A DNA stretch of 64,000 nt from contig NZ_CP109000.1 in NCBI RefSeq assembly GCF_036226605.1, positions 2,476,501 to 2,540,500 of the forward strand, given 5' to 3'. Of the stretch, positions 17,123 to 27,257 are shown piece after piece. Every line of letters starts with the position of its first letter. The stretch's first letter is position 1. Origin of the DNA: Streptomyces sp. NBC_00704. Lineage in GTDB: Bacteria; Actinomycetota; Actinomycetes; Streptomycetales; Streptomycetaceae. The notes beneath the pieces are model-generated. The model did no database searches, had not been told where the DNA came from, and saw only the letters and a list, made by a program, of their open reading frames with translations. A program made the position numbers and the translations under genes.

Positions 17123-19248
17123 GCGCTCCCGTGTGCAACCGCCCCGACTGCGGGCGCGGCCGGATCGACGACCAGGGGTTCTGCCCGGTCTGCGACCGGC
17201 CGCCGCTGCCGCGGGACGACACGGCGCCGCCGCGACCGGGCCGCCCCGAGCCGGATCCGCCGGCGCGGGCCGCGGCGGGCGTCGGTGTGGCGCACGTGCG
17301 GCCGGATCCCTGGTACGGCCTCGGCCTGGCCGGCTCCGACCAGCCCCCGGAGGTGCCGCCGAGCCCGTCGGGTCCCGTCGCCGAGGAGCACCGGTTCTGC
17401 GCCCACTCCCCCTGCGGGCTGCCGGTCGGCCGCGGACAGGGCGGTGAGCCGGGCCGGGTCGAGGGTTTCTGCGCGGCGTGCGGCACGCACTACGACTTCG
17501 CCCAGCCCAACGGCCTGGTCATCGCCGGACGGTACGAGGTCGAACGCGTCCTCGGCTCCGGGGCGTACGGCGCGGCCTATCTGGCCCACGACCGCAATCT
17601 CGCCACCCGGGTCGTCCTCAAGGCGCTGCACAGGTCGGTGGCCAAGACCGCCCGGCACGAGCGGGACGTGCTGGTCGGGCTCCGGCACGACAGCATCGTC
17701 CGCATCCTGGGCTACGAGCCGGAGGGGCCGCACCTCGTCCTGGAGTACGTGCCGGGCGAACCGCTCTCGGCCCGTGACGGCGACCGGCTGGAGACCCTCC
17801 TCGCGCACGGCGTGCGCGTCCTCCAGGCGCTCGACTACCTGCACGCGCGGGGTCTGCTGCACTGCGACGTCAAGCCGCTGAACATCATCCGGTTCCGGGA
17901 GGAGGGCCCGGCGGGCGCGCTCGACCGGGTGCGGCTCATCGACTTCGGCTCGGTGCGCAGCCACACGAAGGACACCGGCAGGGTCGTGGCGTACACGGAG
18001 GCCTACGCGCCGCCGAAGACCGACCCGGAGCATCTGCGCCCCACTCCCGGCTTCGACCTGTTCGGGCTGGGCATGACGCTGCGCGAGGTGTGCCGTTCGC
18101 GCTGGACGGACCGCTCCGTGCCGGGCGTCGACTCGCTGCACCTGCTGCTGGACCGGGCCACGGACCCGGAACGGCCGTGGTGGCGGTTCGTGTCGGCCCG
18201 GCAGTTCGCCGAGCAGCTCAGCGGTGTCATCCGGCAGGTCGTGGCGGCTCCGCCGACGGGCCGTCAGGTGGCGCGCCCGTCGGCGCTGTTCGGGTCGATG
18301 GCCGGTTCGCTGCACGGCGGGCTGGGCGCGGCGCGGCCCCTCGCCCACTGGGTGGCGGCGCGGCCGGACGGGCGGGGGCTGCTGGGCATGCCCGCGCCGT
18401 TCTCCTCGCCGGATCCGGGCGACATCGCCGCCGCGCTGCCGGCTCCCCTGTCCGATCCCGACCAGCCGGCGGTCACGGCCACGGCCGGGGGCACGCTGGC
18501 GGAGATCCGGCTCGCCCTGCGCGGCCAGGACGCGAGGGCGGCGGCGGCGCATCTGCGGGCGGCGGCCCTGCCCGACTGGCACTGGCTGTCCGACTGGTAC
18601 TGCGCTCTCATCGCGCTGGCCGACGGCTGTCCGCGGCGGGCCGCCGTGGTGCTCGGGCAGGTGCGCAGGGCCCTTCCCGGCGAGCTGCTCCCGCTCCTCG
18701 GTCTCGGTCTGTGCGCCGAGCTGCGCGGGGACCGGACGCTGGCGCGGTCGCACTACGGGATGGTGTTCGGCACCACTCCCGCGCTCGGTGCGGCCGGCTT
18801 CGGTCTGGCCCGCGTCCTGCTGCTGGCCGGGGAGCGGGCGGGGGCGGTGGCGGTCGCCGAGCAGCTGGCCGGGGAGTTCCGCTACGAGCGCGAGGCGCGC
18901 GTGGCGGCCGTCCGGCTGCGCGTCATGGTCGTCCCGGAACGCGGTCATCCGGCGCCGACCGAGGAGGACGTGGCGCGGGCGCGGGCGGCCCTGCCGGGCC
19001 TCGGCGTGGACGAGGCGGCGGCGGCCGCGCTGCGGGCCGAGATCCAGTACGCGGAGTTCCTGCGCACCCGGGACCGGCTGAAGCTGTCCGACGCGGTCCG
19101 CGCGCTGGGCCCGCACGCGCCGACGGAGCGCGAGTACGTGGCGCTGGTGGACCTGGCCAACGGGCTGCGTCCGGCGCTGACTTGGGGGCGGCGCGGAAAG
19201 CGTGCGGAACGGGCCGTTCCCGTGTCGGAGCGGCGTCCGGCGGGCTAA
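17119..19248 (+). CDS. PknG-like Ser/Thr protein kinase with zinc ribbon and TPR tail
   Basis: This 709-residue protein has the PknG order. An N-terminal zinc ribbon holds Cys6, Cys11, Cys22 and Cys25, with a second Cys set (FCAHSPC, FCAACGTHY) before the kinase. The kinase domain (about 133-380) has the Gly-rich loop LGSGAYGAAYLA, the VVLKAL lysine, the catalytic HCDVKPLNI and the DFGS motif. The C-terminal half is Ala/Leu-rich with paired helices, as in TPR repeats. PknG-type kinases are soluble. The ATGA overlap with the upstream protease and the following vWA gene indicate one system, in which the kinase may phosphorylate the partners. The absence of gln-type PknG neighbours argues against the housekeeping metabolic pknG. 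Confidence 0.88.
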   Translation: MSAPVCNRPDCGRGRIDDQGFCPVCDRPPLPRDDTAPPRPGRPEPDPPARAAAGVGVAHVRPDPWYGLGLAGSDQPPEVPPSPSGPVAEEHRFCAHSPCGLPVGRGQGGEPGRVEGFCAACGTHYDFAQPNGLVIAGRYEVERVLGSGAYGAAYLAHDRNLATRVVLKALHRSVAKTARHERDVLVGLRHDSIVRILGYEPEGPHLVLEYVPGEPLSARDGDRLETLLAHGVRVLQALDYLHARGLLHCDVKPLNIIRFREEGPAGALDRVRLIDFGSVRSHTKDTGRVVAYTEAYAPPKTDPEHLRPTPGFDLFGLGMTLREVCRSRWTDRSVPGVDSLHLLLDRATDPERPWWRFVSARQFAEQLSGVIRQVVAAPPTGRQVARPSALFGSMAGSLHGGLGAARPLAHWVAARPDGRGLLGMPAPFSSPDPGDIAAALPAPLSDPDQPAVTATAGGTLAEIRLALRGQDARAAAAHLRAAALPDWHWLSDWYCALIALADGCPRRAAVVLGQVRRALPGELLPLLGLGLCAELRGDRTLARSHYGMVFGTTPALGAAGFGLARVLLLAGERAGAVAVAEQLAGEFRYEREARVAAVRLRVMVVPERGHPAPTEEDVARARAALPGLGVDEAAAAALRAEIQYAEFLRTRDRLKLSDAVRALGPHAPTEREYVALVDLANGLRPALTWGRRGKRAERAVPVSERRPAG

Positions 19249-19316
19249 GCTCCCTTGCACGTTCCGTCGTGAACGCGTGCACGCACCGTAGGGGACGCAG
19301 TCGGCGAGGCGATCGG

Positions 19317-20780
19317 ATGGTGCCGGTGGGGGACAGGCCGCCGTTGGGGCTCGGTTTCGCCCTGGAAGTGGACGCGCCCACGGATCTGCCCTACGACGAG
19401 CGGCGCGCGGACGCCCTGATCACCGTGACCGCGGACTCCGCCGCCGGACCGTCCGTGCGGGCGCCGAGCGCCGAGATCCTCATCATGGACCGCTCGCTGT
19501 CGATGACGGGCCACAAGCTGGACGAGGCGAAGCGCGCGATGTGGGCGGCCATCGACACGCTGCGGGACGGAACGCTGCTGGCCGTGGTCGCGGGCAACCA
19601 CGAGGCCGAGGTGGTCTTCCCGGCGGCGGGCGGTCTGGCCCGGGTCGATGCCCGCAGCCGGGAGGACGCCAAGCTCCGGGTGGCCGGCCAGCTCCCGGAG
19701 GGCGGCACGGCGATCGGCCGGTGGCTGGAGCGGGCCCGCGGCCTGTTCGCCACGGTGGAGTCCCCGGCCACGGTGCGCCACGCGGTGCTGTACACCGACG
19801 GCAAGGACGAGCACGAGACGCCCGAGCAGCTCGGCGAGGTCCTCGCGTCCTGCACCGACCACTTCGTGTGCGACGCCCGCGGCCTGGGCGACGACTGGCG
19901 CTACACCGAACTCCTGCGTGTCACGCAGGCCCTGCACGGCTCCGCGGAGGCCGTCGTCACCATCTCCGACCTGACCGGGGACTTCACCCGGCTGATGCGC
20001 GAGGCGCAGCGCGTCGTCGTGCCCCGGGTGTATCTGGGTTTGCGCCTCAACAGCCGTTTCCAGCTCGCCTTCGTGCGGCAGACCCGTCCCGTCGAAGCGG
20101 AGTTGACGGCGCGTCAGCAGCGGGGGGAGGAGACGCACGTGCCGCTCGGCGCGTGGGCCCCGCAGACCCGTCAGTACCAGATATCGCTGCGCGTCGACCC
20201 CCACAGCCTGACCGTGGACGAGACCCTGCGCGCCGCCCGCATCACCCTGCACGCCGAGTACCCCGACGGGACGCGCCGCCCGTGCGCCGAGAGCGCCGCC
20301 CTGGTGGTGCGCCGCCGCTCGACGCCCGGCTTCGGCATCGCCCGCTCCCCCGACCTGACCCGCGTCGAGAACGAACGCGAACTCGGCATGGCCATGCGCG
20401 CCTGCGCGGACGCCCATCTGCGCGGGGACCTCGAACGCGCCGACCGTGAACTGCGTCTCGCGCTCGATCTCGCGCGGTCCCTCGGGGACACCGCGCGTCT
20501 GCGGTCGCTGCGCGCGGTCGCCGCCGACGGCCCCGACGGGCGGCCGCGGATGCGGCGGGACGTCGCCCGCGGCCGGATCCTCGGGCTCGGCCTGGACTCG
20601 ACGAAGACCGTGAGACGGCCGGCCGAGCGGCACGACCGGCCGCCCCAGGACGCGCCGTCGCCCCGCGCGTGCCCCCGGTGCCTCTCGACGTCCACGTCGC
20701 CGAGGGCCAGGTTCTGCGAGGAGTGCGGGCACCGGCTCGGCGACCCGGACGCGGCCGGCGAGCCGAGGGACGCCCTGTGA
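19317..20780 (+). CDS. vWA-domain protein with C-terminal zinc ribbon
   Basis: This 487-residue protein carries a von Willebrand factor A domain with a MIDAS motif DRSLSM (Asp58, Ser60, Ser62) and later AVLYTDGKDEHE. The middle forms a beta-rich domain, then a helical region (about 340-400), and the C-terminus is a zinc ribbon (CPRCLSTS, then FCEECGHRLG). The start chosen is ATG 19317; a GTG lies at the next codon. It is 68 bases after the kinase gene, the only real gap in the operon's first five genes. The zinc-ribbon plus vWA plan is typical of adaptors that link FHA/kinase or MoxR systems. Confidence 0.88.
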   Translation: MVPVGDRPPLGLGFALEVDAPTDLPYDERRADALITVTADSAAGPSVRAPSAEILIMDRSLSMTGHKLDEAKRAMWAAIDTLRDGTLLAVVAGNHEAEVVFPAAGGLARVDARSREDAKLRVAGQLPEGGTAIGRWLERARGLFATVESPATVRHAVLYTDGKDEHETPEQLGEVLASCTDHFVCDARGLGDDWRYTELLRVTQALHGSAEAVVTISDLTGDFTRLMREAQRVVVPRVYLGLRLNSRFQLAFVRQTRPVEAELTARQQRGEETHVPLGAWAPQTRQYQISLRVDPHSLTVDETLRAARITLHAEYPDGTRRPCAESAALVVRRRSTPGFGIARSPDLTRVENERELGMAMRACADAHLRGDLERADRELRLALDLARSLGDTARLRSLRAVAADGPDGRPRMRRDVARGRILGLGLDSTKTVRRPAERHDRPPQDAPSPRACPRCLSTSTSPRARFCEECGHRLGDPDAAGEPRDAL

Positions 20781-21634
20781 CGGGGAGACGGCCGCGCCCG
20801 TCCCATCCGGTCGTGGTGCTGCGCCGGCTCAGGGCGGCCGTGCTGGGCGTGCTGGCCGTGACGACGCTGCTGTGCCTGGTGGTGGAGGACCGCGCCGGGG
20901 ACCAGATAGCCGCCTCCGAACGCACCCGCGGGGCCATGGACGACATCTCGCGTGCGCACGAGCAGGCCGTACGGGCGAGGACGGCGCTGGACGCCGTCGC
21001 CCGGGTCAGGGACCCCGTGTCGATCGCGCTGACCGGCACCGGCGCGGACTTCGCCAACGCCGCCGCCCGCATCAGCTCCCATCTCACGTCGGCGACGGAG
21101 GGCAACGGGGCGGGGAAGCGGGGACTGAGCCACATCCAGTTCGTGCAGGGCCAGTTGGCGACGACCGTGAAGATGGCCAACGCGGCGGTTCTCGACGGGG
21201 CCCCGGCCGTCGGCAAGGTCGGCGAGGCGCTGCGCGCCGGGCCGGAGCGCGCGGGGAACCGTCCCGTCCGGTTCACCGGCGGCCTCGAACAGTCCCTCCT
21301 GGACCTCCGGCAGGTGGAGAGCGACGCCCGCGAGGTCCAGCGGGACTCGGACTGGCGCGACCGCCGTCTGCTCTGGCCGCTGTTCATGACGCCCCTGGCG
21401 GTCCTGCTGCTTCTCGTCTGGGCCACCGGACGCGTCGTCGCCCGGCGCTTCCGGCGGTATCCCAGCCCGGCGCTCGCCCTGGCCCTGTCCGCCACCGCGA
21501 CGGTCGACGTCCTGATGTGCGTGCTGCGCCCGCTCGACGCGGCGATCGCCCTGCCCGTGCTGGCCGCCGCCGGAGCGCTGGCCCACCTGGCCTACCGCCC
21601 GCGCCTCGCCGAATACCGGTTCCCGCGCCCATGA
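20777..21634 (+). CDS. Membrane protein of the trypsin/kinase/vWA operon, unknown function
   Basis: This 285-residue protein starts at GTG 20777, overlapping the vWA stop by 4 bases. It has a transmembrane helix at about 15-33, a long extracytoplasmic or periplasm-like helical region with many Ala and charged residues (about 40-190), and several C-terminal hydrophobic helices (from about 195). This sensor-like layout (helix, extracellular region, helix) resembles chemoreceptor or histidine-kinase sensing domains, but no signalling domain is present. It is followed with a 4-base overlap by the solute-binding lipoprotein, so the two may form a surface module. Confidence 0.7.
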   Translation: MTGRRPRPSHPVVVLRRLRAAVLGVLAVTTLLCLVVEDRAGDQIAASERTRGAMDDISRAHEQAVRARTALDAVARVRDPVSIALTGTGADFANAAARISSHLTSATEGNGAGKRGLSHIQFVQGQLATTVKMANAAVLDGAPAVGKVGEALRAGPERAGNRPVRFTGGLEQSLLDLRQVESDAREVQRDSDWRDRRLLWPLFMTPLAVLLLLVWATGRVVARRFRRYPSPALALALSATATVDVLMCVLRPLDAAIALPVLAAAGALAHLAYRPRLAEYRFPRP

Positions 21635-22869
21635 GACGACTGACGGCCCCCCTCGTGCGCTGCGCCCTGGCCCTCGGCCTGCTCGCGGCGGCGGTCGCGT
21701 GCGGCGGTCCTGGCAGGAGCAAGGTGACGATCATGGTCCCCTGGTCCGGCAAGGAGTTCCAGGCGTTCTACGCGGTCGTCGAGGCCTTCGAGAGGAGCCA
21801 TCCCGGCATCGAGGTCGAACCCGAGGTCACCCGCGCCCTGAACGAGCAGCTCGACGCGGCCGTGGCCGCCGACGCGGAACCCGACCTGGCGGTGCTGCCC
21901 AGTGTGGGGGCGATCGCCAAGTACCAGAAGGAGGGGGCGCTGCGAAAGCTCGACGTCGACACGGGCGACTACGTGCAGCCGTTCCGAGGGCTCGGCACGA
22001 CCGGCGGGAACGGCGTGACCGGCGAGGGCGGCGACGTGTACGCCGTCCCCCTGAAGGCCGACGTCAAGAGCCTCGTCTGGTACGACGTCGACGCCACGCC
22101 CGACCCGCCGGGGAGCTGGGCGGATCTGCCCGCCCGCCACGACACGTGGTGCCTGGGACTGGAGTCCGGTCCGACCTCCGGCTGGCCGGGCGCCGACTGG
22201 ATAGCGGACCTCCTGCTCGCCCGCAACGGCCCCGACGCCTACACGGCCTGGGCGTCGGGGGACGCACCCTGGGACCGGGGCCCCGTGCACCGCGCGTGGA
22301 CCGCGTGGGGGGACCTCATGGGCGACGCCCTCGAAGGCGCCGCCAAGACCGGCTTCAGGGACGCCGCCGGGAAGATGCCGGCGTGCTCCATGGGCCACGG
22401 CACCCTCGCCGCGATGGACTTCGACGCGGACCGGGTGAAGAGGGGCGGATACCGGTACGTGCCTCCGCCCGGCAGGACACTGCAGGTCTCGGCGGACTTC
22501 GTCGGGAAGTTCACCGGCAACGACGGCGCCGACGAGTTCATCGCCTACCTGGCGAGCACCGAGGCCCAGCGGCTGTGGGTGAACCAGCCCGGCTTCGCGC
22601 TCTCCGCCGACAGGCGGGTCACGGTGGCGGACTACACCGACCGCGTCCAGGGCGGGATCGCCGCGATGCTCCACACCCCCGCGAACACCCTCTGCTTCAG
22701 CGCCGCCGACGCGATGGACCCCGACGTCTCGGCCGCCTTCTACCGAGCGGTCCTGGACTACGCGAACGGCACGGCGGAAGGTCCGCTCCTGAAGGCGCTC
22801 GACAAGGTCCAGACCGCGCTCGGCCCCGCCCGCCCGAAGTCCGCGCCGCCCCTGTGCGGCACCCCCTGA
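21631..22869 (+). CDS. Extracellular solute-binding lipoprotein (ABC type)
   Basis: This 412-residue protein has a lipoprotein signal ending in AVAC (Cys24). It continues with a family 1 solute-binding fold: VTIMVPWSGKEFQAFYAVVEAF, then DAEPDLAVLPSVGAIAKY. Sugar-binding proteins of ABC importers look like this. No permease or ATPase gene is adjacent; it overlaps the membrane-protein gene by 4 bases and belongs to the protease/kinase/vWA operon. It is therefore likelier to sense a ligand for this operon than to feed a transporter. Confidence 0.85.
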   Translation: MRRLTAPLVRCALALGLLAAAVACGGPGRSKVTIMVPWSGKEFQAFYAVVEAFERSHPGIEVEPEVTRALNEQLDAAVAADAEPDLAVLPSVGAIAKYQKEGALRKLDVDTGDYVQPFRGLGTTGGNGVTGEGGDVYAVPLKADVKSLVWYDVDATPDPPGSWADLPARHDTWCLGLESGPTSGWPGADWIADLLLARNGPDAYTAWASGDAPWDRGPVHRAWTAWGDLMGDALEGAAKTGFRDAAGKMPACSMGHGTLAAMDFDADRVKRGGYRYVPPPGRTLQVSADFVGKFTGNDGADEFIAYLASTEAQRLWVNQPGFALSADRRVTVADYTDRVQGGIAAMLHTPANTLCFSAADAMDPDVSAAFYRAVLDYANGTAEGPLLKALDKVQTALGPARPKSAPPLCGTP

Positions 22870-22909
22870 ACCTCGCCCCGACCCGTTCCGGACACCTCCA
22901 GGAGTCGCC

Positions 22910-23239
22910 ATGCCCGACGCCGTGCAGTTCACCCTCGACGACGGCAGCGTCGTCCTCGTGTCCCCGGCGGCCCGCACCGGCACCGGCGCCGTGGGCCTCG
23001 GCACCCGCCTGGAGAGCGCGGCGACCGGCCTGCGGGAGGCCCTCGCGCCGATCACCTCCGCCGCCTCCGAGGTGATCGGCCAGTTCCGCGACGCCACCCG
23101 GCGGCCCGACGAGGTGGAGGTCACCTTCGGCGTCGTCCTGGACGCCAAGCTCGGCGCGGTCCTGACGAGCGCGAGCGTCGGCGCCCACCTCGACGTCACC
23201 CTGCGCTGGAGCGGCACGGAACCGACGCCGCCGAGCTGA
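22910..23239 (+). CDS. Trypco1 (CU044_2847 family) small protein
   Basis: This 109-residue protein begins AVQFTLDDGSVVLV and contains a helical middle (about 45-62) and a C-terminal VEVTFGVVLDAKLGAV...VTLRWS strand pair. This matches the trypsin-co-occurring domain family that accompanies trypsin-like proteases of conflict systems. AGGAG precedes the ATG by 8 bases. It is the last gene of the operon that starts at 14849, whose first gene encodes the trypsin. It is presumably a partner or regulator of the protease. Confidence 0.8.
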   Translation: MPDAVQFTLDDGSVVLVSPAARTGTGAVGLGTRLESAATGLREALAPITSAASEVIGQFRDATRRPDEVEVTFGVVLDAKLGAVLTSASVGAHLDVTLRWSGTEPTPPS

Positions 23240-23362
23240 ACCCGGGCGGACCGACGGCCGGTTCGGCCCGGCCCGGCCACAGGCCGCCCGCCGCCGCGCA
23301 CCGTTCGCCCGGAGGGCTGCGGGCCCGACGAGCGGGCCTCGTCGCCGCCCGTGTACTCGCGT

Positions 23363-24406
23363 CTAGACGTCGTCGCCCGGCGCCGGGGCGGCCCCGGTGT
23401 CGGCGTCGGTGAGTTCCGCCAGCTCGCCCGTCGTGTCGAGCCGGTAGAGCAGCACCAGCGCCGGTCCCACCAGCACGACCGCGACGGCCGTGACGATCAT
23501 CAGCCAGCGCATGGTGGTGGCGGCCCCGGCCGCCTCGGCCACCGTCAGCGTGGTCGGCAGTGCGTAGGGCCGCTGCGCGAGGCCCCAGGCGCCGACGGTC
23601 AGGGCGACGCCCGCCACCGACGTGTACCGGGACCAGCCGAACGAGCGGCGCCACACCAGCACGACCGTGACCGCACCGCAGACCGCCGCGGCGACGATCA
23701 GCAGCAGGCCCGGTCCCCCGGTCAGTCCGTCCCGGACGTGGCGGGCGTCGTCGCGGGTCACGGGCAGGGCGACGAGCGCGAGGACGACGACGGCGGCGAA
23801 GGCGAGGACGGCCCGCAGCCGGAAGTAGTCGACGAGGTCGGGCGCGCCGAACCGCCGGGCATCGGAGCAGAGGAAGACCGCGCCGAGGAAGGCGGTGGCG
23901 GCGATCGCCAGCAGCCCCGTGAGGACGGACGTCGGGTTGGCCCAGGCGTCCGCGGAGGCGGGCGTGCCGACGCGGACCCGGCCGGAGGCGACGCCGCCGA
24001 GCACCGCCCCGAGGAAGAACGGCGTCACCAGGGAGGAGACGGCGAACATCGCCCCGTAGACCCGTCGCCGGGCCAGCCGGTGGGCGGGCTTGCGCAGGGC
24101 GAACCCGGCGCCGCGCAGCACCAGGCCGACGGCGGCCAGCGCGAGCGGCAGCCACATCGCGGAGAACACGGCCTGGAACAGCGTCGGGAAGCCCGTCCAC
24201 ATGACGACCAGGACGAAGATCAACCAGACGTTGTTGGCCTCCCAGACGGGCGCCATGGCCCGGTCGATCAGCCGCCGGGGCGCTCTGCCGCGCTCGGCGC
24301 CGCCGGCCATGAGGTCCCAGAACCCCGCGCCGTAGTCGGTGCCGCCGGCGCAGGCGTACGCGGCGATCGCGGCGACCATGGCCCAGGCGACGAGACCGGC
24401 CGTCAC
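23363..24406 (-). CDS. cydB: Cytochrome bd ubiquinol/menaquinol oxidase subunit II
   Basis: This 347-residue membrane protein has eight or nine hydrophobic segments. It contains the conserved YACAGGTDYGAGFWDL and PVWEANNVWLIF motifs of CydB. With CydA it forms a high-affinity terminal oxidase that passes electrons from quinol to oxygen in the membrane. The start is GTG 24406, overlapping the cydA stop by 4 bases, so the two are translationally coupled. The cydCD genes that often follow in Streptomyces are not here: the next gene downstream is convergent. Confidence 0.95.
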   Translation of the reverse strand: MTAGLVAWAMVAAIAAYACAGGTDYGAGFWDLMAGGAERGRAPRRLIDRAMAPVWEANNVWLIFVLVVMWTGFPTLFQAVFSAMWLPLALAAVGLVLRGAGFALRKPAHRLARRRVYGAMFAVSSLVTPFFLGAVLGGVASGRVRVGTPASADAWANPTSVLTGLLAIAATAFLGAVFLCSDARRFGAPDLVDYFRLRAVLAFAAVVVLALVALPVTRDDARHVRDGLTGGPGLLLIVAAAVCGAVTVVLVWRRSFGWSRYTSVAGVALTVGAWGLAQRPYALPTTLTVAEAAGAATTMRWLMIVTAVAVVLVGPALVLLYRLDTTGELAELTDADTGAAPAPGDDV

Positions 24407-25899
24407 GACGCGCCCCCGGAGGCCCGGCCGGACCCGTCCCCGGACCCGCCGCCGGACGCGGCCCCGGCGGCGGGGGGACCGGGTTCGCTTCTCGGCCCGT
24501 AGGGCGTGTCGGCCTCCGGCGGCAGGCCGGCGCCGCCCGGCGAGCCCAGGTCGGCGATGCGCCAGCGGGTGCGCATCTTCAGGATGACGGCGAGGAAGGA
24601 GCCGAAGACGGCCGCGTACACGACCACGACGATGCCGAGCATCGCCCACAGCGATCCGGCGTGGGTCCCGGTCACCGCCTCCGAGACCCGCATCTGCCGG
24701 TAGACGATCCAGGGCTGGCGGCCGACCTCCGTGGTGATCCACCCGCACTCGACGGTGACCAGACAGGCGGCCCCGGCGAGCGCGGCGCAGCGGTGGAACC
24801 AGCGACCGGCGGGAACGTCCCGGCGCCGCCACCACGACCAGGCGTACCAGAGCGCGAGGAGGATCAGCAGGCTGCCGACGGTCACCATGACGTCGAACGC
24901 CCAGTGGGCGATGGTGGCCTGCACGGGGGTGGGGCGGTCGGCGGCGGGCACCGAGGTCAGCCCCGTCACCTTCGTGCCCGGCGAGAACCCGGCGAGGATC
25001 GAGTCCAGTTGCGGGATCCGGATGCCGCCGGAGACCGTGCCGTCGCTTTTCAGCCGCCCGAACATGTACTCGGGCACATGGGTGCCCGTCTTCCAGACGA
25101 TCTCGGTCGCGGCGAACTTGACCGGCTGCTTGTGGAAGACCGCGCGGGCGGCGGAGTCGCCGAGCACGAACTGGACCGGCGTCAGGACCGCGGCGACCGT
25201 GAACGGCACGGTGAAGCCGAGCCGGTGGTAGCGGTCGCGGCGCCCGCGCAGCCAGCCCGTCGCGTACACGCCCGCGACGACGTATCCGGCGGTGAGGAGC
25301 ATCGCGACGACGAAGTGCCAGTACTCGGGGCCGAACATCGGCGTGAAGATCGCCTGCCGCACGTCGACGTCGACGGGCGCGCCCTGTTCGTCCAGCCGGA
25401 AGCCCTGCGGGGTGTTCATCCACGAGTTGGCCGCGATGATGCCGAACGCCCCCAGCAGGGCGGCCAGGGGCAGCGGCACGGCGAGCCAGAAGTGGGTCCA
25501 GGGCCTGAGGCGGCGCCAGCCGTAGAGGTAGATCGCGATCAGGACGGCCTCCAGGAAGAACGCCCACGCCTCGATGCCGAACCCGAGGCCGAAGACGTCC
25601 CCCCAGCGGCCCATCATGCCGGGCCACAGCAGACCGAACTCGAAGGACAGCACGGTGCCGGTGACGACGCCGATGGCGAACTGCACGGCCATCACCGCCG
25701 ACCAGCGCCGGGCGAGGGTGAGGGCGACGGGGTCGTCGCGGCGCAGCGCCCGGTGGTGCATGAGCAGCGTGATGAACGGCAGGGCGACGCCGAACGGGAC
25801 GAGCAGGATGTGCGAGGCCAGGGTGAAGGCCATCAGCTCCCGCGCCGGCAGGAGCCGGTCCGGGGTGCCGTCCGCCAGCAGAGCGACGGTGCTGAGCAT
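24403..25899 (-). CDS. cydA: Cytochrome bd oxidase subunit I
   Basis: This 498-residue membrane protein carries the heme and quinol sites. His30 in the ASHILLVPFG segment matches the conserved heme ligand of CydA. The TVLSFEFGLLWPGMM helix and the GRQPWIVY motif are signatures of the family. The Q-loop region is short, as usual in actinobacteria. It is the first gene of cydAB. The C-terminal tail is Gly/Pro/Ala-rich. Confidence 0.95.
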   Translation of the reverse strand: MLSTVALLADGTPDRLLPARELMAFTLASHILLVPFGVALPFITLLMHHRALRRDDPVALTLARRWSAVMAVQFAIGVVTGTVLSFEFGLLWPGMMGRWGDVFGLGFGIEAWAFFLEAVLIAIYLYGWRRLRPWTHFWLAVPLPLAALLGAFGIIAANSWMNTPQGFRLDEQGAPVDVDVRQAIFTPMFGPEYWHFVVAMLLTAGYVVAGVYATGWLRGRRDRYHRLGFTVPFTVAAVLTPVQFVLGDSAARAVFHKQPVKFAATEIVWKTGTHVPEYMFGRLKSDGTVSGGIRIPQLDSILAGFSPGTKVTGLTSVPAADRPTPVQATIAHWAFDVMVTVGSLLILLALWYAWSWWRRRDVPAGRWFHRCAALAGAACLVTVECGWITTEVGRQPWIVYRQMRVSEAVTGTHAGSLWAMLGIVVVVYAAVFGSFLAVILKMRTRWRIADLGSPGGAGLPPEADTPYGPRSEPGPPAAGAASGGGSGDGSGRASGGAS

Positions 25900-25996
25900 G
25901 TGCGCCTCGATGGTCTGCCCCGCGCGGCGGCGGGGCGGAGGAGGGACGGGGCGGGGGCGCCGGCCGGCGGACGGGACACGGCCCCGGAGCGGCGGA

Positions 25997-26839
<843 letters not shown>

Positions 26840-27093
26840 GAACTCTCCTTCTGCCCTGCGGACGGCGGCCCCCGGCGACCGGACGACGCGCGGAGAACGG
26901 CTGGACGTCGGCCGGCCCGCCGCGACGGGCCCGAGAGCCGTCGCATACCCGGCTCCCGACGAAAGCACCCTGCCCCGCGAGGGGCCGGACCGGCGCGCAA
27001 CGCGTCCGCACTTCGTCCGGGCACGTCACACGGCCGGGCTAGGCCCTCCTGGTCCGGTCGGCCGTGTGGATCGGCCGGAGGCGCTGAAGAAGT

Positions 27094-27119
27094 GAACAAA
27101 AAGGGCATATCTCACGTAT
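27094..27119 (+). promoter_or_regulatory. Possible ECF-type promoter of the secreted-repeat lipoprotein
   Basis: GAAC at 27094-27097 is followed after 17 bases by CGTAT, in a locally AT-rich stretch. This resembles ECF sigma promoters (GGAAC...CGTT) only loosely. A run of related agaagcc-type units follows at 27,180-27,240 in the presumed leader. Confidence 0.25.
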
Positions 27120-27257
27120 TCACCTACGGGTCCGCCCCGGACCGGCCCGCGGACCGGCCCAGCGGCCCCAGCGGAGTCGGGAAGAAGCCCAGAAGTAGTC
27201 CAGAAGAAGCCGAGCCCGGAAGAAGCCCGGAAGAACCCCAGCGGAAAGAGGAACGCC

